Source: Undaria pinnatifida (lineage: Eukaryota > Sar > Phaeophyceae > Laminariales > Alariaceae). From it: 64,000 bases of DNA. The notes beneath the pieces were generated by a model that was not told the origin of the DNA, did not search any database, and was given only the letters and a program-made list of their open reading frames with translations. A program made the translations under genes and the position numbers. Numbering within the stretch: the first letter of the stretch is position 1; each line of letters starts with the position of its first letter. Of this stretch, positions 19,806-31,400 are shown piece by piece. Location: assembly GCA_012845835.1 (NCBI GenBank), contig JABAKD010000002.1:12069120-12133119 (forward strand), written 5' to 3'.

Positions 19806-19993
19806 TAGTTCATAGAACCGGAGTGTCCCCGAATCTCCCATATTCCTGCATATATATGCGGCTCATCAGTCAGGGTGGGCTAGTGTTAAGATACGGCCTC
19901 GAAAGGCCACAAGTGTGATTATCCAAATTGAGATAATTTGGATGGGTTTCGTATGATACGGTTGGCGTTTTATATTCGGGATAGTCAGGAAAT

Positions 19994-20019
19994 AGATCGG
20001 AGGCACGTGCCTCCGATCT
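19994..20019. repeat. Perfect 26-bp palindrome
   Basis: AGATCGGAGGCAC followed directly by GTGCCTCCGATCT, with no spacer. Confidence 0.95.
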
Positions 20020-21604
20020 CAGAAGCCATCCGGTGCTCTGGTGGAATCGAACATAGCTACGTCTCTACGAAGGCTAAGAAAGTGAGTACTCTCCGAGGAC
20101 CTGCTCAATTGGCACACCTGCAGGGGACACTCTGTGTCTCCGCTCTATACCCTTAGGATTATACAGTAGTTGCACAAAAATTACGGAAGGTCGTTCGCGC
20201 GTATTATACATGAGATCCTCACGAAAGATATATCCCCTGGATGTCAGGGTCAACAACAGTATTTATATAGCATCTTTGTGGGTATACGTGTTATAACTGA
20301 ATGGTTGTGCTCGCCCTCTCGTCACTTTCTTGTTCAAGAGAAGTATACCGCGCGTACGGGTAGTGGCTGCACACCTGTAATGGAACTCAGCTAACGCCAA
20401 CACAGGCAAGTATTCCCTAAAATTTATCGAATTCCAAGCTAGTAATAACAGCGCCAACACTGGCAAGTATTTCATCGATGAACAATCCAGGATGAGCACA
20501 GACAGGGAAGGATGTACACTGCTGTAGGATGTTTCCAGCTCTCCTGTGCACTCGCACGAGTACTATATAGGGCTGCGTTCCTCTCGTGGCTCTGTACTCC
20601 TGTCTCTACTGCGACTCTAACTACCGCAGAGCTGCGGATGGATGCCACGATATGATGATATGATGCTTCGAAGTTCCAGACCATTCCCTTGAACAGGAAC
20701 ATTTTTTTGTCCGTTACGTTTCTTTCGTAGTCGAAACGACACAAGTTGCTCCGCTCGCCGCATGTCCACCCACAGCCACTACTGCTGTACGGCCTCCAGT
20801 CCAGCAAGGATTACTGCGTGGCAGCCTCATCCTACCCAGCACTGCTTGTATAAGGTATGAGACATCACGTTACCACTTTGGCGAAAGCCAGCGCCTATGT
20901 GTGTGTTGTGAGCGAAGCACCGTGCGTAAACTTGCGGGCCCCATCGCCACAACGTTGCACATTGTTTTACATTTCCAGCGATTCTGCCATGCCATGGCAG
21001 TGTCATGTCACTGCCATCGTACTGCAAGGGACGTCTACGGTAGTGTGTACACATCCCCCCATCACCGCCCTATTTCGGCGTCCCAGACCCGAAACCGTAC
21101 GGCACCACTATGATACCGCTGGGTATCCTGCTGTCACAGTTTCTCGAATCCGAGTTTCTGTCCGTCATTCATAACTTACATTCTCCGTTCTACCAGGTAC
21201 TCACATCGACGTGGCTCAACGTTGTAGTACGAGCGTACTGCAGTTGCTGTGCGAGAAGCACCGCGGCATGATACTCGTAGCGGCCCTAGCTCGCTTATGT
21301 ACGCGTATGAGTGCACGAGCATGCTAGAAAATAAATACGTCGTAATCGCTGAACTAGCAGTCATCCTGCAGGTTAGGGGCAGTGCTGACGAAAAATAAAT
21401 TGCACAACACTTGGACACAAGACAAGAGTACGAACCCCAATTGGTTAGTAGCACTGTGAGTTGACTGGCCACCATATTTTATAAAAATATTTCAAGGACG
21501 TCAGCCGTGAGTTCGACGAATTTCGGGTCGATACTCATCTTTGCAAGCTGCGTTGTTGGTACTTAATTTTACCATACAAGTATTATAATTCGATGGAAAT
21601 CGAG

Positions 21605-21712
21605 GAGCATTAAAAGCTGAAGAGTGGGAATGCTGAACCCCATGCGCGATAAAAGTGAAGGCACACACACCTGTGACCACGGCTTGTCCAGAAGATCGCT
21701 CTGGGTACAACA
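21605..21712 (+). mobile_element. SINE fragment, 3' part, copy 3
   Basis: GAGTGGGAATGCTGAACCCC, ATGCGCGATAAAAGTGAAGG, CACCTGTGACCACGGCTTGT and CCAGAAG match the body and tail of the SINE at 5880-6158. The tRNA-like head is absent (5' truncated). Confidence 0.7.
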
Positions 21713-22330
21713 CAATCTCTTACGAGTTGAGCTGCAGAGTAAAAGTCATTTTATAGAATTACTTACAGCTTACATTTTTCAATTAAAAAAAATGAAATAA
21801 AATACACGTCGCCGACTGTAGTCTAATACCCTGGCACATTAATTACGAGTTCGCTAGGTTTTACAGCTATTAATAGCTGCGTGCGGTATTTTGTCGGAGT
21901 TATGATGCGTCTCTTTGCATCTGACTGACGGCGTTTGTGGCTCGATGTATGTGATCGCGTCAGACTGAATGAGTTGGTTTATTTTAACTCCGCCACCCAT
22001 ACATAGATCTAGGAACTAAAAATAACTATTATTAATGATAGTGACTATTAGTAGCAGTTCAAGCCAACCACTAGCCCTACAGATTGTGCATTCGACGCAG
22101 TTTATAGAAGATACACTCCCATCACCACAAAAATCCAACAACAGTTGGCGCGGGGTGCTGCGTAACGCCGCAGTGGTTATGGTGTATATCTGACAGAGTA
22201 TACTCTTCAACACCACCCACGAGTACACGCGTAGGTATGGCAGTAGCCGCTTCTGCGTACCGGACTGCGATTTATTGTTGAGCATCGGCGCATCGGCCTA
22301 ACTGGGTCTCTTGTCGCCCTTTCTTTTCAG

Positions 22331-22455
22331 CCTTCTTCATCAAAATACAGCAGGGAGAGACAGTATGGAAGGCTTTGACTCCCCGCCACGGCACGAGGGA
22401 GCGCTAGGAGTACCTGCTGGCGGAAAAAAAAACGGCTCTCCGAGCTGCCACGCGG
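22331..22455 (+). CDS. TPR gene exon 1 (start codon at 22365, upstream part possibly 5' UTR)
   Basis: A strong acceptor (CTTTCTTTTCAG) ends at 22330, so this is probably not the first transcribed exon. ATG at 22365 opens 30 codons (MEGFDSPPRHEGALGVPAGG then KKNGSPSCHA). I chose donor GCGG|GTATGG at 22456 because it gives phase 1, which the next exon needs. Another phase-1 donor (GACT|GTGAAC) lies nine bases further on. The frame is also open upstream of the ATG within the exon. Confidence 0.5.
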
Positions 22456-25400
22456 GTATGGACTGTGAACACCACGAAGCATACCATTCCTTACAGCAGC
22501 AATACGTACGAAGCATCACTGCTCTAGAGCTGCCATGCAAAACAAAAAACGTGTCGCCGATAGTAATGATCTTATACGCAAAGATATATTGATACGATAT
22601 CGACAAAAGAAAGTTCTAGTCGATACGATGTCGATATTCGACACCCCGATACAGAAGTATGTCGAAATATTATGTAGCAACTTTTTGTGCAGTATGATCA
22701 CCAGAACAAAATCTATCTGGAGATTCCAGAGGAGGGATGGCAGCACACATTCAACACGATATATCGGAAGGTCGATATTTCAACATATCGAAACAGTCTA
22801 GATATACGATATCCGACACTGAATGTATATACCGAGCCGATACTTCAAGACATCATAAATTTCGATACCATATCCCAACACCAGAGGTCTATACCGATAG
22901 TCCAATATACTTCGATATGTGGAAACCTCGATACAATATCTAACAATACCACAGAGGCGCCGACCAACTTGATTAGGGTGCGGTGCGCTAGTTGCGGCAG
23001 GCAGTGTAATTCCAATCGGTCTGTCCCTAATCACTGTTGAGTGTGCAGTTCTATCAGAATCCACTTCACTTCCAATATCTTGAGTGTGTTGTCGTGCAGT
23101 GCTGTAGTCGAACCTGAAATCATCCCTCTCGTAAATATTTCCAACGACAGATGACACTGCTGACCTCGGCCCCGAGCCCTCGGACGAATCGATTGAGCTG
23201 GGCGAGAACACCCTAGTGGGTGGCCAAAACGGGGCCTACTCCTACTTCGACGACAGCAACGACTATTACCACCACCGCCACCACCGCAACAACTACAACA
23301 ACCACAACCACGAGTACGACTGCAACGACAACGACAACTACGACGACGATGACCTTCAAGCGGGAGACCGTCCCCCCTCTCCGGTTAGACGCTGTCCTAG
23401 CTCTAGCGGGGGGCACCATCCACGAAAGTTTGCGCGCGTGGACACCCCTTTGCGGGTGGAGCCCCCCCCATCGTTCAACGCGCCCGCGAGACCGGCAGAT
23501 CAGACCACGGAGCAACAAATCAAGGTAAAAGCAAGTGGGGCTGTGCGTCTTTGCTTGCTGCACACGGAGTGGACGCTCGTGTTTCACATTTTCGAGAAAC
23601 AATCCCTGTTCCTCCGGCAAATACAAGCATGTACATGTATACCAGAAGGCAATTTACCCTGGACCATGGTGGCTCCCACCCTGAAGTATGTAGCGACTAA
23701 AATAACGATAAGCAAGTCCGGCCTTGCCATGCGTCTACTGATAAGAAGACGTTTCAAGGCGGTTTCAAGACCAAAACAGCAACAAGTGCGGTCCTGCTGT
23801 CAAGCGTCTATCCGTGGGAAGAGCTTTCGGCAGCACACATATCATGCCGCACGCGTGTCGTTCATCTCTCCACGTTCCTCTTCGGACTTACACACCCTAC
23901 CCCAGCATCCCGGGCTACCCCCCCCTTTCCCCCCCTGCTTCTCCCCCCTCCCTCCCCCCTCCCCCCCCCCCCCTCCCCCCCCGTTCCACCCCCACTGACC
24001 GATGTTGTAACCGTCTTTTATTCTCAGAACAAAGCTTGCTTCCACCCCTAACGCATTAGCCCTTTTATTTTGCTGTGCGTTTTTTATTTATTTTCGCGTA
24101 TTTGTCTGCACGCAGGCTTCCGCTTTTTCGCCCGGGGCTTTCACGATGAGGAAATACGACGTACCCGCGCATGGCATCGGCGCCAAGGATTTCAGCGTAG
24201 GGTGAGTGGCATGCCGTACACGAAGCACATTCGTTCGTTTATTCATTCATTCATTCATTCATTCATCCATTCATTCATCCATTCATTCATCCATTCATCC
24301 ATCCATTCATTCATTCATTCATTCATTCATTCATTCATTCATTCATTCATTCATTCATTCATTCATTCATTCATTCATTCATTCATTCATTCATTCAGTC
24401 ATTAATTCATTAATTAATTAATTCATTCGTTCATTCATTCATTCTTTCCCTATCTCTTTCGGGACTGGCGTACGGTAAGATGCCGCGCACCTATTAATAG
24501 CACATTACTTAGCCCTTCTCACATCGGACAGATCACGATCTAGATCGTATCATATAAATCATATAGATCATATAGATCATATAGATCATATAGATCATAT
24601 AGATAATGTAGACCATGTATTACGGAGATCCATTGTTAACAGGCGTAAATGCCTATGGGGTCATAACTCTGTCAATTCTTCGTCGATAACGGTAAATGAT
24701 AGCTTGGATTGTTTGCATAGGCCTTAAGGTCACGGCGCAAAAATAAACACAAAAAATATGATGTTCTGACCGAGATGGTGCGAAAATTATGAGAAATTTC
24801 TGGTGAATTTTTTGCAACGATATATGGTGATGGTAAGGCGTTTACCCCTGTTAACAGTGGATCTCCGTAGTAGATCATATAGATCATATAGATCCTACAC
24901 CTATCGTTATACTGTATATGCTGTGCCAGGATCTAGGTAGTACAGATCCAACCCAGTAAACATGTGATAGATCACACAGGCCATACAGTTTTCAACTAAC
25001 AACATGATCTAAAGAACATGCAGAACATATATAATGCCAGGGATCTGTCTTCCTTGAAAGACACAGATCATCTATAGATCATCTGTAGGGAACTGGTGTG
25101 TCCGACGTGCGTCACCCTTTTCATCGCCGCAAAGCATTCTAGCGAACGGTAAACTAACATCGTACATGAAGCACTGAAGACGCGTAGAGGTTAACAGATG
25201 CTTGGTTTCAAGAGGCCACCTCTCTCCTCGTCTTTTTGGTCGCGATACCTTGGGTTCAAAAGGGTTCAATGATGCAACGCTATAAAAAAAATGCCGTATT
25301 TCTTGTACCATTGGGATATTCCTACTTCATTCATTACTTCATTTCCCCTTTGTTGGGCCACGATATGCTCTCATCATCAGGGTTGTTAACACGGCGAACG

Positions 25401-28400
25401 TTCATGGTGAGTAAGCGGCATGCAGAAGATGCTGACACGCAAACCTCCCCGAACTACCGCAGGCAACTGATTGGAACACCTAGCCGACAAACGACTGGCC
25501 GCACCGACTCGTAACCGGTGACTTGTAGCCGACGCGGTCGCTACGTACGACAGAGGTAACACCTTTAGGCAAAAATGTTTTCTGGATGATGACGGTTCTC
25601 CTCAAGAGTCAGCCCACACTAAGGATGAGTCGTTCTACGGTAGTCCCTTCAACTTTTCTTCAACGAAATTGCCGGTTTCAAAACCAGCTCCCGATCGTAT
25701 CTCCTGAAAAACGGAGCACCCTTCGATCCCCCGACGTCATCGATCGATGGGCCTATGCACACAAGAAAATATATGGATGCTTTGTTTTCAATTGTATCAT
25801 TCCTTGTCGAGCAGCCATTAAACGTTTCGCTATAGAAAATCGCTGGTTTTTTTTGGGGGGGCTATCGTAGAATAAGTCGGACCCGTGCAAAAGTAAGAAT
25901 TTTTTTCTTCTGAGCTCCCAACACGAGGAGCTAGCTCAAAATGTCACCAGATACTACATGACTTCAAAGACATTCGCTCGCGCAACAACCCCCAACCAAC
26001 CTTTTGTATGCGCTACTCCACTACTCCTAAACCAAATACGCTCTCTCTCTCGTAACATTAGATATCACGCTAACCGGTTTCTTAACACCGGTTTCTTAAA
26101 ACCTGTTTCTCAAAATCGATTTATTAAAACCGATTTCTTAAAAACGGTTTCGTAACACCGGTTTCTTAACACCGGTTTCTTCCCTCCACCAGTTCAGGAG
26201 GAGGCCAAGCGAGGTGAGGAAGCAAGCTAACGTTCACGTTTTGTCCCTCCAAAAAAGTGCCACCCGTACGGTTCGGTGGGATGACGTGTACCGAGCCCAA
26301 AAAATTCGACGGAAATTTTGTGTCATTCTTGTGTTGCGAGATTTTTTTTTTTTATACCCGATGAGATATACTGTATACATTCGACGGTGGAACTACACCA
26401 TGTCTACACGATGTCTACACCATGTCTACACGATATGTGTGCACTGAGGCTCATAACCACCTGAGGAGCTCTATACCTCGCCCAAAAAGTGACATTTTCA
26501 ATGAAGTAAACGGAAAGTGCTACCTGACGAATTGTGAACAGATAACTCGTGCTACGATTATCATAGGGGCAGCACTTTTCGCCTGAACCGGTTTCTGAAT
26601 TTGACGGTTTCTGAATTTGACGGTTTCTGAATTTGACGGTTTCTGAATTTGACGGTTTCTGAATTTGACGGTTTCTGAATTTGACGGTTTCTGAATTTGA
26701 CGGTTTCTGAATTTGACGGTTTCTGAATTTGACGGTTTCTGAATTTGACGGTTTCTGAATTTGACGGTTTCTGAATTTGACGGTTTCTGAATTTGACGGT
26801 TTCTGAATTTGACGGTTTCTGAATTTGACGGTTTCTGAATTTGACGGTTTCTGAATTTGACGGTTTCTGAATTTGACGGTTTCTGAATTTGACGGTTTCT
26901 GAATTTGACGGTTTCTGAATTTGACGGTTTCTGAATTTGACGGTTTCTGAATTTGACGGTTTCTGAATTTGACGGTTTCTGAATTTGACGGTTTCTGAAT
27001 TTGACGGTTTCTGAATTTGACGGTTTCTGAATTTGACGGGGCTCCTTAACCCAAAATTGTCGGAAATAGGGCATTTTTTTGGCATGATCCTCGTTGTATA
27101 TCTAGGCCACATGAGATTTTTCATTCGGTATAGATCGCAGTTTTATTTTTGTCCAAATCGCTTTTTTAAACGGAATGTGCAACCGGATGAACAAACCCAT
27201 CATGGCCTAGGTATATTAAACAAAACAATGCAAAAAAAAGATTGAAATTGCGACGATCTGGGATTATAGCGCTCCCTCGTAGTAGTCCTGAAAAAAAACA
27301 ATGAATGCTAAAAGAATATTGGAATTGCGACGATTTTTGGGTTACCCTGTGTAGTTCCAAAACAAAAACAATAGGCGAGAAGTGCTACCAGTACAGTCGA
27401 CCCCGCTTTAAAGACACACCGCGTTTTTTTGGGAGTGTCTTTAACGCGGGGAAGTGTCTTTAGGATTCCGGCGCCACTAACTCACCGTTCCCGGGGCCAA
27501 TGGAGGTGTAACATATGTCAAAATACGCGCATTTGAAGCAGGAATGCGACCACGAAACTGTGTTGCTTAAAAACTACAACACGTGATTTGAAAGGCCGCA
27601 ACACTACTGCTGTAGTACACTCCAATACTTTACACATTTTGAATTTCCCTCCGCCACCGAAACGCGGGAAGGAGTGCAGCACGACCTATTGTAAAGTGTA
27701 CGGCAGTGCGCTGTTGTTGATGCAGGCTCTTGCTGTAATGTGTACGGCAGTGCGCTGGTGTTGTTGCAGGCTTTTCTTATTGTCAAGGCGTTATCCTCAC
27801 GGTGAACATCATGCCCGAGATATGGCGAACACACCTGAGACACATCAGTTCGTTGGAACTAGCTCTGATACGATACACGCAAGTTACCTGCCACATGAAT
27901 CGCCCGCACGGGCACTGGTGAACCCCTGACATGAGTTGAGACTTTGACTGGCACGTGGGTTCGCCACATGGCTTCAAGCCGGCAGCTGACGACCCGCCAG
28001 CAGATGGGAGGAATCTCTCCATACCCACACGCGGTAGTGCGGGCTGCAGCAGACCGCTGTCGATGTTATACAGCAGTGTGCTGCCCCAGCAAAAAAAATT
28101 GGGGGGGGGCCGCAAAGTGGAAAAGGTACCCCCCCCTTATTATTGTACATCTGCGGGGCACCATGTTCTGGGAAAAAAATGTGTCTTTGTAGCGGGGAGT
28201 TTCCTTAAGAAGAGTGTCTTTAAAGCGGGGACGACTGTACCGTATTGGCCTGTGTCACTCACCAGGCCATGGGCTTGGTTATCTTAGGGTTGCATGTTTG
28301 GCTTACTAAAAAAAACGAATAGCTTATCGGGTGAGGTGTATCAAGACGCGTGCTACGATAGCGCGGTAGCACTTTTCGTCTGTAACGTTTTCTGACTTAC

Positions 28401-31400
28401 TTAAGACACTCCTTGACCCAAAATCGTCGGAAATTGGCCATTCTGTTTTTTCTTTATTTCTGGTTGTATACCCTAGGCCATGGGAAGTTTCATCCGGTCG
28501 TAGTAGCAGCTTCATTTATCTCCTAATCAGTTTTTCGGGTTCGGGTTAAGAAGGGCGTGTCTTAAGCTCCGACAGACGAGGGACCTCTGAAAAAAAGCGT
28601 GGTGCACACCTCTATCGTATCACGCGTCTAGAGTAGTAGCTAGTTTATCAAGCAATCACCCCAGAAGACAAAACACGGTGTTTTTCACCCGTACTGCTCA
28701 TGCCTTACTCTTACTGTACTGGTCATGTGTTGCTGTAGTCACCCAACTCCCAGCCCTACGTGTTTTTCCCGGCGTCCTTTGCCGATTCTTTTTTTTAATC
28801 AGGGCTAATACGGCGTCCATGGTAAGCGGCATGCGCCAGAGACAGGAACCGTCTGTCAGGGAACACTCGGAGAACCAGGCCTCCTACCGAACGGCGGTGA
28901 GACAAGAAAGAGAGTGTTCTGCGAATCAGTTGAATGGATCCCTTGTGAACGAAAAGCAGAACGCACCCGTAGCCCTTTAATTACTATTAATAGTAGTAGC
29001 TCATGAAATATGTAGCTTCTCTTCCTTTTCGTAGCACCGGGACAGTAGTATTAATAGCACCCCACGTCTTGTTTCAATTCCAATCGTTTTCCGCTTCTCT
29101 CCCAACCCCCCCCACCTCACCCAACCTACCCCCTCCCCCACCCCACCCCGACCTCCCCACCTCCCCCGACTCTCTCCCATCCCACCCCACATTACCCCTC
29201 CACACCGACCCCAACCGACCCCCACCCGCTCCCACATCCCCTGCGTCCCCCCGCGTCCCCCGCCATCCACCTCTCCCCAACCACCCTCACCCCCCCACCC
29301 CCCCCCACTCCCCAACTACCCCCCCCTCCCCAAAGCAAAAAAACGGGCGACTACCGTAATATGGTGGTGTTTTCGAGCCAGAGATAAGGAAGACAAGAGG
29401 TAGGAAAATTATCTCACTGCGTCTGATTCTTCCCCCCACCCCCCATCCACCCCACCCCTACCCCCCTCCCCAAACCCCTCCACACCACCCTTCCACGCCC
29501 CCCTCCGTCCACCCACCCCCTACCCCCCAACCCCCCCCCACCGCCTCCCCACCCACTCCCAACCCCTCCCCACTCCTTTATTACCGCCCCCCACCACCTT
29601 CCCCTATATTATTAATAGGTTGGGTTGGCGTCGGTTGGCAACGACACTGTAAAACATGCCGATCACTACATGAGCTAGACCACCAGGGTACCTTTTTTTT
29701 TTTTTTTTTTTGGCGGTCGACCACAGCTGGTGATCGAGTTAGATCATTTGTGCGGGGTGGAGAACTTTTACTCCGCACAAGGGGAATGATCGTATAACGT
29801 AGTGTTTAATGTAGGGCGCCCACGATATAGTTACATAGTACTCCCATGGCTGTCTCTGGAAGTGGCCACAAAACGGAAATTTAATTAACTCGTTGAAGCT
29901 GTCATCCAAATGCATGTCCGCCTCACGAGCGGTTACTAGTAAGATGCAGTTCACCCTACATGCGACTCGCCGAACACTTTGCGGCGCTTCGCGCTTGGTG
30001 CAAGCAATGTCTGCCTGGTTGGTGACAACCCGACGTGCTCCGTCCCGGCATAGTAGGGATGCGAGGGTCTATGGTCATACGACTACAGCCATGCACAAAC
30101 TGAGTACACTCCCCCCCCACCCCCCCCCCCCTCATCCCCCCCCACCCCACACCTCCGCCCCACCCCCCCCACCGCCCCCCACCCCTCCACCCCCCCTCAA
30201 TCCCCTCCCCCCCGCCCTACCCCCCCCCCCCCCCCCCCAGCCCCCACCCGGCCTCCGTCCCTCCCCCCCCCCGCCTCCGTTCCCCCCCCAACCCCCCCAA
30301 CCCCTCCCCCACCCCACCCCCTCTTACCCTCCCCCCAAAAAAACAAAAAAGATGAGCGACTACCACATGTTGGCATTTTCGAGCCAAAGATCGGGAAGGC
30401 AAGAGATGGAAAAGCTCGCTCATTATTCAGCAGGAGTCACAATGGACAGCATGGGCCATTACGGCAAGGCGCTGGAAAGTTACAGGAGATTTCTCGCCGT
30501 GTGCAAGTAAGAAAACGGAGCGCTGGAGAGAGTTACAGGAAATTTATCGCCGTCAACATTTGTACTGGTTAGCGATTAATCAATATCTCGTGGCATCCAA
30601 GCAAGCAAGAAACCGGGGCGTTGGGCATTTACACAAATATTCTCGAGGCGTCCGAGTAAGAAACAGGGCGCCGGAAAATTGCAGGAAGTGTCTTGCCGTG
30701 CGCAACCAAGAAACCAGGCGTTGGAGAGATACACGTTTTTTGCGCGGCGTACGAGAAGAAACGCTTCCCCGCTATCACGTACCATTAATGGCAGCCGTTG
30801 GTAATCGCTCCGAGTTTTGCAGGGGCTGTTCATTTGTCAGCCCCCGCGCTAAAACATGTTTACGCGCGAGGGCTACACAGCAGTAGCAACTCCCCTCCCT
30901 CACTCTTAACGCACCTACCTCTTGCCAGCAGGAATGGTGTGAAGTCGTCGTGCGTGCGTGTGTGTGATTTTTGGGAGTGCCTCGCACCCCCGTGTACATA
31001 CAGAATCAACGTAGGAACGTCCTATTTTACAAGTATGCTGCTCGCTAGGTCCCCCCCAACCCCCCCAACCCCCCCAACCCCTCCCCCCCACCCCCCAACC
31101 TCCCCCGTCCCCTCTCCCCCCCACCCACCCACCCCTTCCCACGCCGAAATCCCTTCTCATCCCCCCCCCTCCCCTCCCCCCATCCACCTTTACCCTACTC
31201 CCCCCACGGCCATGCACAAACTGAGTACACCTCTCCTCCCCCCGCCGTCGATCCTTCACCCCCCCCCCGGTTCCAACTCGATACCCCTCCCCAACCCCTC
31301 GCCCCCCCTCTCCCATTTAGAGCTCTTTCTGATACTGCCATTCAAGGAGTGTGTCACAATTGCATGGGAGTGGACTTCATGCTATTAGCCTGCCCTCCGG

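Larger units (their letters stand above)
19806..22330. other. Intergenic between element 18951-19805 and the TPR gene
   Basis: Mostly unique-looking sequence. Includes a 26-bp palindrome (19994-20019), GCCAACACNGGCAAGTATT twice (20397, 20452), an ATGGCAGTG/CACTGCCAT hairpin (20995-21018), a family G arm (21475-21563) and a SINE fragment (21605-21712). Upstream exons of the TPR gene could lie here; none was recognised. Confidence 0.4.

Noticed and set aside
24070-24421. Ser-Phe-Ile-His repeat proteins
   Set aside because: Translation of the (ATTC)n microsatellite after the exon 3 donor.
26520-27124. Two ~185-codon minus-strand open frames full of a repeated Lys-Phe-Arg-Asn-Arg pattern
   Set aside because: They are translations of the 28 x 16-bp minisatellite. 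A 16-bp unit without stops on that strand is open in more than one frame.
29001-29315. Gly- and Pro-rich open frames in C-rich tracts (also 30132, 30915, 40400, 50476, 61302, 63338)
   Set aside because: Composition artefacts of C/G runs. Such tracts lack stop codons by chance, and most lie in introns of the TPR gene.
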